The translations under genes and the position numbers were made by a program. Shown here piece after piece: positions 1 through 11,250 of a stretch of DNA of 58,248 nt. The DNA is from Phaeoceros laevis. Lineage: Eukaryota; Anthocerotophyta; Anthocerotopsida; Notothyladales. The stretch lies in contig JBNGIQ010009485.1 of NCBI GenBank assembly GCA_049999765.1, positions 312,096 through 370,343 on the forward strand, read 5' to 3'. The notes under the pieces were generated by a model. The model saw only the letters and a program-made list of their open reading frames with translations. It ran no database searches and was not told the DNA's origin. The first letter of the stretch is position 1. Each line of letters opens with the position of its first letter.

Positions 1-1020
1 GCCTGCGGTGTATGGCGGACCGGCTGCGGCCTGTGGGGCATGGCAGCGGCAAACCCATCTTCTGGGCGGTCACTGCTGCCTCCAGCAGTGGCCTATGGTG
101 ACTCGGTTGGCGGCAGCGCCCCTCTTCCCGCTCTTCCCTCGACATAGCGGGCTTGTGGGCATGGTGGCCTGTCAGTGGCGGCTGCTGGTGGCCTGTTTGC
201 AGGTTGTCCCTGACTAGCATGCGCAGCCGTGGCAGCTTCAATGAACCTCGTTGTTTCTTGCAAATTGCCCATTCCTGTTGCAATTGCATGGGTGCTGAGA
301 CTTTTAGCTGCCCACAATGTGCTGGGACGTTTAAATTCCCACAGTGTGTTGAGGCCTTCGATCGCCCACTGTGTGCTGTGACCTTTGATTGCCCTCAGTG
401 TGCTGGGCCCTTCCATTGCCCACAGTGTGCTGGGACCTTCGGAACAACAACAAGGTCTCCAACAACAAGGTCTCCACCGTAGATGTGGATACTGCGCAGG
501 CACATCTAGGTAGCTTGTAGGGCCTTAAGCTTGCACGGCGCCATGTAGGGTGGAAGTGCGTGCAGTAAAATTTCTTGCAGTACCGGACGTCCGAGGTCGC
601 GAAGGATAGTTGTCAAGTTAGGTAGAAGCATAGCGTTGAACGCAGGCATGTAGCTTGCACGGCGCATGTCGGTTGCAACCAGGTTTTGAGTCTTTTTTTG
701 GAGCACTGGACGTGCATTCAGCCTCGTGGGTTAGCTGAAGTTAGCTGACAAGTGAGGGATAAAGCTTACATATTACACACTCTGGCACCGGTCATCCAGT
801 GCTGCAGGTGGTGCGAGCGATGGATTTTCCAGCATTACGCGATTTTCGAAGTTACAATGAACTCAGTTTTTCTGTTTTTCGATCAGTACGAGTGTTTTTG
901 CATTTTGGGCTGGAAAAAGCGTTCCGTAACTCCTCAATGCACCATTCCACACACCGTTGCAAAACAAAAATGCCAAAACAGGCAAAAGCAAGTTATTGAG
1001 GTCTGTTTTTTGCATTTATT
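1..1020. other. Non-coding or unassigned, with minisatellite
   Basis: I recognise no gene in this stretch. Both strands stay open between about 90 and 500, but only because of a degenerate 27-base tandem repeat (listed separately), whose length is a multiple of three. The segment lies directly 5' of the copia reverse-transcriptase remnant and may be part of the same decayed element. No gag, protease or integrase motif could be read in it. Confidence 0.5.
297..441. repeat. 27-base degenerate minisatellite, about 5 units
   Basis: Five imperfect head-to-tail copies share a core like CCCACAGTGTGCTGGGACC. Because the period is divisible by three, the plus strand reads as a nine-residue repeat with a CPQCAG core and the minus strand reads open as well. 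A 15-base direct duplication (AACAACAAGGTCTCC twice) follows at about 444-477. Confidence 0.7.
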
Positions 1021-1049
1021 TTTAGAGACCAAGGATAGTCTCCGTCTCT

Positions 1050-2103
1050 AAGGAGACCTTGTTCAACGTGTACATACTATCACAAGGAAAAGACTATGCT
1101 ATACTGGCCCTATATGTTGATGATGCAGTCATTTTTGCCAACAACCCTAATCTCATGAGTAGAGTCAAGTCTCTTCTGACCTTTGAGTTTTCTATGGTAG
1201 ATTTAGGCAAGGTCGCCTTTTTCCTTGGCATTTAGGTCATCTTCAGACCTGGTAGTATTTTCATCCACCAGGCACATTACATTAAGAACATCCTTGAGAA
1301 ATTTTGCATGACTGAATGCAAACCTGTGTCTACTCCAATGGCAATAGGTGAGAAGTACACCAATGACCAATGTCCTAAAACATATGTAGAAAAGGCAATC
1401 ATGCTGAAGGTCCCTTACGGGATGGGGACATGATGTTTGTTATAGGTAAGTGGTTGGACGCGTCCTGACACCCTTCCAGCAACTCGTACTTATTCAAAGT
1501 TTCTTGCTAATCCTGGCAGACCTCACTAGATTGGAGTTAAGCGAGTCATGAGGTATCTCAAGGGCACACGCTTCCTAGGAATACTGTACAAATCACAAGG
1601 CAAAGTACCCTATACTTGTTATATTTACAGATTCTGAGTGGGCAAGCCATGAAGACTCAAGGCAGTCCATCGCTGCCAATTGCTCCATCCTCTCTGGCAG
1701 TGTTGTAAGCTGGACAAGCAAGAAACAATCTGTGGTTTCCCTCTCCTCGACTGAAGCAGAGTATACAGCAGCTTCATTAGCTGCGCAAGAGACAATTTAC
1801 AACAGAGAGTTTCTTGCATCCGAAGGGTTTCCACAAGAAGCTCCAACGACAATGTTCTGCGATAATCAGTCGGCGATCGCACTTGCTCACACCCCTGTGT
1901 AGCATGTGAGGACAAGGCACATTGATGTAAAGCGACACTTCATCAGACAGGCAGTCACTTCTGATCAGATTGTGATCACATATATTCCAACTGACCAGAA
2001 TCTGGCAGACCTATTCACCAAGCCTTTGCCGAAGGACAAGCACGTGGTACTCCGTGAAGGCTTAGGCCTGGTCAATCCGACGCACAACTCACAAGCTCCA
2101 TAA
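1050..2103 (+). pseudogene. Ty1-copia reverse transcriptase/RNase H remnant
   Basis: This is the 3' end of a copia-type pol polyprotein. The reverse-transcriptase active site YVDD lies in ALYVDDAVIFANN near 1108-1146, followed by FFLGI, where the next codon is a stop (about 1232). After a scrambled, frame-shifted stretch at about 1390-1600, the RNase H/C-terminal part is nearly continuous. It reads SWTSKKQ, SLSSTEAEYTA, FCDNQSAIALA, RHIDVKRHFIR and DLFTKPLP, and ends at the TAA at 2101-2103; one in-frame stop sits at about 1900. Gag, protease and integrase were not found upstream. The element is therefore 5'-truncated or mutated and cannot be autonomous as it stands. The few lesions in RNase H suggest it is not very old. 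Confidence 0.9.
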
Positions 2104-2880
2104 TCGAGGTCATCACTTATCGGGAGCAGTGGGGGTAGTCGAATTAACTTCATCAACCTCAGCTGAATTCTGGAGCATTGTGAAGACTGGACACTAAGGA
2201 AGGCTCCCAAGGGGGTTTTCTCAAGCACAGGAGGCAGCAGACGCAGCCTCCTCAAATCTGTATGCAGGTTCCGCATCTTCAACAATAGAATTTGCTCTTC
2301 CTCAGTGCTAGTAGCGATAGCTTTCCGACAAGCCTTCTTGAGCAATGGACGTACAACGAAAGAATTTTCATGCTCCATGAAGGCGAACTTGGTGGGCAGC
2401 CGCAGCGCAAGCAGAAGGAGGAACGTCTTCTCCAGTACACGGCACTGATGACAAGCAAAGTGATCCAAGCCAAGCTCAGCTCACTTCAGTGCTGTTCGCG
2501 AACTTGCATGCTTTAGACTAAGTGGGGGTAACGGGAAAACAATGCCCAAGCCTAACAGCAAGTCTCTACACTTAGAACAGATGCGCACGGTCGTGTTTGT
2601 CCAAAGGATTGCACCTCAACCAACAGTAGTGGCCGCTGCCACATGACACAACGTTCCGGGTAACGGTCATGTAACGCTCGCGGCCTAGCACAATCGTATT
2701 CATTCAATCTACAACTTTTCCTCCCTTGCACTCTAGTTTTCTATATACTCATAAGTTTGTTTTTGTCTTTTCCCTTGCTCAACTCTAAGTATTCTTTGGA
2801 CCCCTTTAAAAATACAGTCCAATGTAGGTGAAGGGAAATATTTCCCATCCTGTTTACGGACCTGCACCAAAAATTTAGGT
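2104..2880 (+). other. Probable 3' tail or LTR region of the copia remnant
   Basis: Directly after the pol stop comes a purine-rich stretch (GGGAGCAGTGGGGGTA, about 2119-2134), placed where a copia polypurine tract would be. The sequence after it has no gene and could be 3' LTR. No second LTR lies in the window to define its borders, so this is an inference from position only. Confidence 0.4.
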
Positions 2881-3204
2881 TACCACTCTGCTGCCAAAAA
2901 TATATCCAGTTCTTCGAGCTTCTGATCCATCTTCAACCCTAAAGGCAGGCCCCGGCACCCATCCATCGGCCCATCGGCCCATCGGCTTGGCTTATCCGCT
3001 ACTTGATGAGATTTAGGAAAGCCGGGCCGGCCGCCCCTACGACACGACACATATATGTTCACCTCACCAACCTTTTTTTGCTGGGCTTGCCTCCTACAGT
3101 AGGAAGTAGCCGGAGCTGATGCCCTGCCCGGTTGGTAGGCTTGGGCCTTGTTTATTATCCTATTCACCCCGGGAAAAAACAGAAATTCAACGTGGCATAT
3201 GGGT

Positions 3205-3228
3205 GCATACAGTATACTGTATGCACAT
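3205..3228. repeat. Perfect 24-base palindrome
   Basis: The sequence GTGCATACAGTA followed by its own reverse complement forms a perfect 24-base palindrome. Outside it, TGGCAT on the left and ATGCCA on the right extend the symmetry after a four-base interruption. It could extrude a cruciform or bind a dimeric factor. Nothing around it tells which. Confidence 0.8.
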
Positions 3229-4202
3229 GCCAAGAAGTCAAGTTGGGCAAAGCGACGGACAGGGCAGGGCAGGTGAGGGGGGCCGCCTTCGGACACGGCC
3301 CACGTGACGACTCTAATGAGGGCGTTGCTTGTGGAATGATTGCCTGCCCTGGCCGCCTACTCTATTGCTACTCGGACAAGGCAATGCAATACGGGGCCAT
3401 GCCATGCCATGCCATGCGCGGGTGGGGGTGAGAAAAGCTAAACGGCAGCCAGGAGGTCGTTTGGGATAGGTTTAGGCTTTTTAGGGGACTGGCTGGCCCC
3501 TTCCAAGCCGGAGCCTATGATAATCTGCTTCCCGATAAAGGGCCGGTCATGCTCACGGTCGCGCACATACATAGAATTCCGAGTTATTAGGCAGTCGTGT
3601 GGCAGTAAGCAAGCAAGAGCAGAACCCTCTTTCCTGGAGCCCAATCGGGAGGGGAGGCCCCAATTGTTTAGGGGCGTATGCTACAGTAGTAACAGTAGGG
3701 TTCAGCGCAACCTGGGCTGGGGGCCTGCCTGCCTGCTTTACGCTCTGATCCATCAATCAAATAAGAGAGAGCAGGCAGTCCGAGAATTGTATGTGGCCGT
3801 TGCTGTAAAGTAGCAGAGCAGCATTGAACAAGTTGGAGTGGCAGGCAAAAACAGTGTTTGTTTTGGGGCCCCCGCAAGCGCAGGCTTGCCTTTTTTTTGT
3901 TTGCCGCTCTATCACCAATGCTGGTACCATGCTCAATGTCAGTCGTCAGTCGTGTTATATAAATAAACAAAGTCGACTGGCCTGGAAACGTACACTACGT
4001 TTTTTACCCTAGTAATTACTCCACTTGGCAGTCGGGCTGCAGCACTCTCCAATAACAATCCAGGGATGGCCAGCCGCCTTCATGTAGTCAAGGATGGCAG
4101 ACTATGACATCAGGTGTTGGGACACAAATTAATAGGGGCAGGTAGTCGGCCTGAATCAGGCCGAGCACTCACACAAGTGGCGGCCGGTATGAATCATACC
4201 AC

Positions 4203-4220
4203 ACTACTACATGTAGTAGT
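4203..4220. repeat. Perfect 18-base palindrome
   Basis: ACTACTACA followed by TGTAGTAGT is a perfect 18-base palindrome in non-coding DNA. No neighbouring gene is recognisable. Confidence 0.75.
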
Positions 4221-4760
4221 CCACTGACCACTGACACACACATACTGTATGCCCTCCCTGCCTGACATTTTGACATGGGATAACATGCTACTACTACTGT
4301 AGACGACACTATGTTGGAGCCAACAAGATGAGAAGATACTTACGGAGGACGGCCTGCCTCAAGTGTCTCTCCTTTACCACTGCCGGTGCAACTGCCTGGC
4401 TGTAGCGCATACATATACAGGCCAGGCTGAGGCGACACACAATCCCCCGGGCCCCAGCCAGCAGCAGCCCGATTCGGGCTGCCTAAAAATCACGCACACG
4501 ACCCCAAGTAGTGGGGACTAGTACACCTCGACTGGACTGGATACTCTAATCTAGTATGTAGCCTAGTGCTCTAAGATAAGGCCAGCACGTGGCCCTTTTT
4601 TTCGCATCTGTCAAGGCTACTTGCTCTATTTTGCTAGCTTTTTGGCCAATAACAATCCCATATAGCTATTTTTGGAGTTGGAATGGCACCTAATAATAAG
4701 GAGCATGCACATTATGCGCACATGTACATACCACAGGCTGCGTCAGGCTGACTATCTGCT

Positions 4761-4802
4761 TCAACTTTGTTAGTTTGGATGTCAACTTTGTTAGTTTGGA
4801 TG
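4761..4802. repeat. 21-base direct tandem duplication
   Basis: The unit TCAACTTTGTTAGTTTGGATG occurs twice without interruption or mismatch. It lies in non-coding DNA and is probably a replication-slippage product. Confidence 0.8.
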
Positions 4803-6602
4803 TGTCCACCTGCCATTTTCAGCAAACAAATTTATATGATTCGGGCAAGGCTGGCTGGCTGGCTTGATATCCACGGGAGAAAGAGTCCACTAAAGCATGT
4901 GGCCAAGACTAGTAGCTTCATGATATGCTTGCAACGTAGTCTGACGCTACCAACCTATTTCTTCTTCTTTTTTCCCCTAAAATCCCACAAGCACACCACA
5001 CCGCGACGCTTGCGGAGGCAAAAAAAGAAAGCAAAACAAACTCTAAGGTGAGGCAAGCAGTTGAAGACCTGGATGATCGATGTGGAGCAACTTGAAGGCG
5101 TAGCAAGTAGCTTATACGTGTACACAGCTAAGACTCTGTGATATCATCTCATCTTTTCAGCGCTAGCTACTAGACTAGACCAGATCCTGGTTGTCCACGT
5201 GGCTGCTGACCTGCTGCATGCATAGCATAGGGCTCCACATTCGTTCATTGAGGGGCACATGGGCTACTAGAGACTTAGTCTAGCAGCAGCCACAATTCTG
5301 TTTCGTGTTCCCTGCCATCCCACTTGTACAAGGTACGATGAGACTGGGACTCAGGTAAGAACGCACCCCCATATCAAATTGAAAGCAAGCAATTGCAATT
5401 CAGTCAGCAGCAGCAGCATCAGCAGCATAGAGAAAAAGGTAGTCTAGACGGACAAAAAGAGGCAGGCGTGGTTCAGCTGTTTGACTGGCCCGGCAGATGG
5501 AAGATAACCGGTCACACACATTTCATGAGTAGATAAATTTATTATTAGCTTAGCAGAAACATCAATTGAAGCTGTGAGGTTGGGTCAAATCTTGTGTTTG
5601 AACGGAACGTGCAACTACATAACACCATTTCTGTTACAGTCGCCCTCATGGTCAAGCAACGGGAGGGAGGGAGGGAGAAAAAGGGAAGAATTGCATGTGC
5701 CAGGGTGACTCGACCGTCGAGGCTACACGAGTAAACTGGGACGGAGGTCATCGATGGCACGCGGGTGGGTACCCAGTCGGCCCAGTCCAAAAAGCAGTAT
5801 CGAACACTGTGGACCGGACTGGACTACTGGACTCTGGACTGGACCGGCGGTACGCCCTTCCAAAATGTTTTTTGCAGGCCCTAAAGGAAGAGAGGGAGGG
5901 GAATCCAGGCAGCCCCGGGGGCTTTTTACTATTTTTTCATTTTCGACTGGCTGTGCGTAAAACTTTCTTCTTTTTTGTAAAAGCAAACAAAAAAGAAAAG
6001 CAGATGAGACCCGGAGAAGGAAAAACGAGGCAGCAGGAACAGTATCCATGCCACGGCAGCACATGGGTGTGAGGCGTTGGCGGCCAATGGCAGAGCGGCC
6101 TGAAACGGGCTGCTGCAGGGTGCGTGCGCTCGCGCAAGGCGCGCTCTGCGCTGTTGCTGCTCACCGGAGTGGAGTCAGCAGCTGGGATAAGGAACCTGTT
6201 GCGCTGCACGAGCGCTCGGGCGAGCGCGCGGCGTCAGTGATTGAAAGCGGCTGCCTTACTGCCTGCCTGCCTTGTTTTTCCCAAAGAAATGCGGCCCGAT
6301 TCGGGCCGGGCTGGGCCGGGCCAGACCCGACCTCATCTGGTCTGCCCTCAGTGCCCTGCCCTCCCTGCTATGCTTCTTCTTCAACGTTGCTGTATGGTCT
6401 GTCTAGCCCTGGATCTGCCATCACGCAGCCCGAAACAGGCCGCCATTCCCCAAGGCAGGCAGGCAGGCAGGCAGGCAGCCAGCAATTGACTCCGCCCGCC
6501 CCTGCTGCCTGGAGCCATGATTGCCCGCATGATTTGGGGCCCACTTTCTTTTTTCCATCCCATAGGCCTGCCTGTAGGGCCTTTCACGATGCAAACGACA
6601 AA

Positions 6603-6849
6603 AGGGACTATAGTCGCGGTTGCTTCGCAGTTACTCACAACTTACTACTATTCATCGGTGAGTAACTGCGACTCACGGCGCAGTTAAGTTTTTCCCCAAC
6701 GCCGGCTCATCCGATTTGTGGATCGCCAAGGGTTTGTGAAGGCGCGAGGAGTCGAGGACGACGGAAAAGAAAGCCATAAAAAGCCCCTAACCCCTTGTCT
6801 TCGGACGCCGTTCGGAACTGCGACTAACCGCAACAAGTTTCATTCCCTT
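6603..6849. mobile_element. MITE candidate with imperfect inverted ends
   Basis: The left end (about 6603-6640) and the reverse complement of the right end (about 6815-6849) both begin AAGGGA. They then share a GCGGTT...TCGCAGTT core of about 20 bases with indels. Inside the left end there is also a perfect 13-base hairpin, CGCAGTTACTCAC at 6627-6639 against its complement at 6658-6670. The segment is about 250 bases, non-coding and AT-richer than its flanks, which fits a MITE. No convincing target-site duplication was seen. Confidence 0.35.
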
Positions 6850-9746
6850 AAGGGTATTGGCTTCAAGTTATCAGTATTTTGCAGTCCATCCATCCGTACA
6901 GTATATATCCTCGCCTCGCTGGCTGGTTGGCTGCTTTTGGCTGCTTCTGGCTGGCTGGCTGGCTGCCGTTGTTTGTTTCCGTGTATTCATATTATTCACA
7001 TTTACGCCTAATCGATATGTGTATAGGAGTGGGCGAGCAGGGATGGAGGGGGTTGTGCTGACACCCGAATCCAAGCAGGCGGCCGCCACAAGGCTGACAA
7101 ACAGGCGAGCTACCGGCTGTATCGGGCCGCCACCGGAAGCAAGGAACAGGAATGGGGGTTGCTAAAAATAAAAAAGGGCCCTCCCTCCTGGGCTGGCGCC
7201 ACGTGCAGCCCCTCTCGCCCACACGTGCGGCTTTGCCTCCTCCAATGGGATGAAGACACCCCCCGCATGTCCATGTCATAGATGTATGTATGGGCATACA
7301 CTGTCATACAGCATACAGTAGGGTGATGTATGCCATGACTACTGTAGCATAAAGTTTTTACCCCCTGGGCACCACCAGCGTCACAGGCACAGGCTGAAAG
7401 CGAGCGCGCGTGTGTTGGGGCTGCAGCGGGACGTGCGGCGAGCAAGTAGGCGGGCCACCGGCCCACCGGCCCACCGGCTGCCTGGCAGCACATGGCCCCG
7501 TCATCGTGGTGCAACCGAGCAAGCAACCCAACTCAACCCAAGCAAGCCAGCCTCTATAGATACCCAGTCAGTGACCCTGTTAACACCAAGAAAAGGGAAG
7601 GGACAAAGAAAAGCAAGAGGGTGTAAGAGGAAAAAGGGCCGCAGGTAGGTTCATATGAACCCGCACCGCACCCTCTAAATTGGGAAATTGGGATGGCCAC
7701 TCAGTTGTTAGCTTTCTGCCAGCAATAATAAGAAAGAAATTACACTTATGGACGCTGCGGACGGACGGACTGGCGCATGGAATATCCATTTCGTCCTGCA
7801 ATGAGGTAGTGTGGACAAATTTGCAAACGCCCGCTGTGCTGGCAACGACCTCTTCCCTTCTAAGAGGGGCACATTCTTCAATTCCGGTGCATAAAGCACA
7901 AGCAAACAAACAAACAAACAAAGCAGCCCTTCCATCCAGGAAAAGCAAAGCAAACCAAGTCACACGGAGGCTGTTGGAGGAGGGGGCGGGCGACGTGGCC
8001 GACGGGACGCTGTCGGGATGCACAATCCGATGGATAACCGCACGACACGCCTAACCAGGCCTAACCCACTTGCTTGTAATTACTAGTTTGAGACAAACGT
8101 TTCAGTGGGTGGGTGGGCTGACTGCCTGCCTGCTTTCCCCCGCTGTGCCGACACCAACATTGCAGACGCAGAGTCCTCTCACCCGCTCGCTGACACACAA
8201 CACAACACGCCGGCCAGGCGCCCGGGCCCATTACCCACCATTACCCGGCCCCAGCCCAAATGAAAAAAAAAAAAAGGCAATTAATAAGAATCACCATCAG
8301 TCCCTGCCATGAGGCCACCTCAGCAACCACCACCGCCACAGCGCTCTCCCCGAAGAGCCTACTCTACATCTACATTCGTGTGATTTTGTTTGTGAACGAA
8401 CATGCGTATGGACAGGCAGACACAGCGCTTTGGGCTCCAGCATCAAACAAAAGAGGCACACACACACCCATGCGTGCCGTGCTCCGCTCTGCTTGTGCGT
8501 TGCCGTGCCGTGCCTGCTACACCAACCTTCCTGCCTTCCTTCCTTCCTTTCGTTCCACCCTTATTATTATTACTATGACTACCTGCCCACTGCAAATGCG
8601 AGCATAATTTGACTTTTGCACACACCCACACACACACACACACGTAAGCAGGCAAGCATCGCAGGCACAGGCAGGCACATTTCATTCGCTTCCCTGCCTC
8701 CAGCTAAATCGCTAATCTAACCTGCACGCACCGAGGCAGAAGAAGGAAGGCTCTAATGTAATCCTTGTCGTCATGCCATGTAATGTCCCGGACTCATGGA
8801 CTCCTGGCAAGGCGCAAAGAGAACCGCTTATTGTTTGTCTGGCCGCCCGCGCTTATTACTCACCGACCCGACCTTTGCGATTGATTTTGATACCCTCGTG
8901 GCCCCTAAAACCAAACACGAGAAGAAGTCGGTTGACTTGGGGATGCTTTCCTTTCCTTCCTTGCTTGTTCTCGGCAGGCAGGCAGGCGCGCATGCTCCTT
9001 CCTATTCCGTTGGGTGCTCCGTGTGCACACACACTCGCACGGAAACCAATCCCCAACGAGTGAGTTTCCCTTTCATGGAAGAAGAAGATGAAAAAGAAAT
9101 TATACGAAGCAGGCGTGGAAATCCCCCCCCTCACACCCATCATGGTATCGTGTGTTTCTCCACCCCAATAATAACAACAACAAGTGTGACAACTTTCTTC
9201 TTTTATGATGTCACTCCTTCTCCTTACATCCATCCATTATGCTTCCTCTTAAACAAGTAGACTAGTAGTGGAATGGCATGACTACATATATCGTCCTCTC
9301 ATTCATGTAGGGCGGTCGTTCACTATGAATTCACCTCCCTCAGTATGTAGTATGTATGCACATCAAGCCGGAAAGCTAAGGCTTGTTTGGTAAATAAGTC
9401 TTGAGTGAATGTTGTCTCTCCGTAGGAATTGAAAGGACAACACAAACACAACAAGTGCATTTGCGTCGACTTGCGCCGCATGTGTCTTGTCATGTCTTGT
9501 CAGATTGTCACAAGCCAACACAATAATCATGCTGTAACCAAGCCTGTCACAGGCAAAGCAAGGAAGGAAGGTTATGCAATCATGTGATCCGGCCAACTTG
9601 ACATGTACCCACAAAACACACGAACAGAGCATGGCAGGCTCCGTGCATTTACTCATTAAGCCGTGCATGAACAAGTTATGTCAGGATCGTGATCGTAATG
9701 GAAGCCGAGTTATTCAAGCTGTCATTGTTCACATCCCACTTTGTTG

Positions 9747-9846
9747 TGCGCCGGCGCACTTTGTCGGCAACAATTAGACAACTCATCACTTTAAGATGCG
9801 CCGGCGCACTTTGTCGGCAACAATTAGACAACTCATCACTTTAAGA
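9747..9846. repeat. Exact 50-base tandem duplication
   Basis: Two identical 50-base units sit head to tail. Each begins with the 12-base palindrome TGCGCCGGCGCA. The identity of the copies implies a recent duplication. There is no gene nearby. Confidence 0.85.
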
Positions 9847-10219
9847 TGTACGCGTCAATCATAGTGATGTCCCCAACACAAAACGGCTCCAACGTCACCC
9901 CTCGAGTCACGCTCCGTCTTTAGCGTTGACAACAACGTTTTGTTCGGCCATTGTTCCATCCTCCTATACATACGACGCATTGTCCTAATGATCCTTTCCC
10001 TAACAAACAAATCTACATACCACGGCATCTTGTCCCATGCTTAGAAGTAGACCCGCCCACAAAAATGATTGAAAGAAGATGCTCCAAATCTTTCGAGTCA
10101 AATCGTTTCGGATCAGCACTTTGGTGCCGATGTGGCACTACCATGTGCACGATCACACACGCTCACACACCAATCAATCATAAGTACCCCAATCTTTGTG
10201 TCAAATCACTATCTCGGCA

Positions 10220-10305
10220 ACTTCCTATGTCTTTATCTCAATGCTTATAGCATATCCAAGAGACTTCCTATGTCTTTATCTCATTGCTTATAGCATATCC
10301 AAGAG
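10220..10305. repeat. 43-base tandem duplication
   Basis: Two copies of a 43-base unit beginning ACTTCCTATGTCTTTATCTC differ at one position (CAATG against CATTG). The downstream copy runs into a short inverted repeat, CAAGAGATCA...TGATCTCTTG. Confidence 0.8.
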
Positions 10306-10850
10306 ATCATGGCTTGATCTCTTGGAGATCATCCAATGGAACAAGTCCAATCAAACAAATAAGATTCCATAACCTTCTCTTTCAAATCCCTTACTGACCT
10401 CTCTTCCCTCCCCCCAAATAAAGTATCTGCCAGCTATTAGATGAAAGGCCACTTACAAGCACGGTCCACTAATAAGATAAAAAGCTACGCTAACACGGAC
10501 GGGACGGGTAAAAGAAGGAAAAAGGGAGCAACGGATAGTTCCCAGCTGTGGTCAGTTTGACTTGTGTCCAGCCATTTGACATGTACACGCATCTTGATAA
10601 TAAAAGACACTTACAGCAGACAAGAGCCCTTAATTGATGACCCCATCCGTCAGTGTGGTGGTAGGCGAGTGGCAGCAGCGACTAGTCGAGCAGTCCCACT
10701 GACCCCAAATGCTTTGTGTAAGGGAATATATAAGTACTGACACACACACACCAAGCAAGAAACGAAGACCCCAGGACCACACCGGGCCGGCCGGGGCAAA
10801 GGGACCAGGACCGGCCCGGCCCCGGCCAGGCGGTGGTGAAACCACTACTG

Positions 10851-11250
10851 NNNNNNNNNNNNNNNNNNNNNNNNNNNNNNNNNNNNNNNNNNNNNNNNNN
10901 NNNNNNNNNNNNNNNNNNNNNNNNNNNNNNNNNNNNNNNNNNNNNNNNNNNNNNNNNNNNNNNNNNNNNNNNNNNNNNNNNNNNNNNNNNNNNNNNNNNN
11001 NNNNNNNNNNNNNNNNNNNNNNNNNNNNNNNNNNNNNNNNNNNNNNNNNNNNNNNNNNNNNNNNNNNNNNNNNNNNNNNNNNNNNNNNNNNNNNNNNNNN
11101 NNNNNNNNNNNNNNNNNNNNNNNNNNNNNNNNNNNNNNNNNNNNNNNNNNNNNNNNNNNNNNNNNNNNNNNNNNNNNNNNNNNNNNNNNNNNNNNNNNNN
11201 NNNNNNNNNNNNNNNNNNNNNNNNNNNNNNNNNNNNNNNNNNNNNNNNNN
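10851..11250. other. Assembly gap, 400 N
   Basis: Exactly 400 unknown bases. The left flank is extremely G+C-rich (GGCCGGCC and GGCCCGGCC runs), which probably stopped sequencing. Open frames spanning this gap are artefacts. Confidence 0.99.

Larger units (their letters stand above)
2881..10850. other. Gene-poor, simple-repeat-rich region
   Basis: Open frames here are short, overlap on both strands, and match no family I know. The DNA is full of GCCTGCCT/GGCAGGCA runs (for example 6461-6480 and 8985-8994), CA and poly-A tracts, small palindromes and short tandem duplications. Features that could be delimited are listed on their own. I see no coding gene, tRNA or rRNA in this region. Confidence 0.6.
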
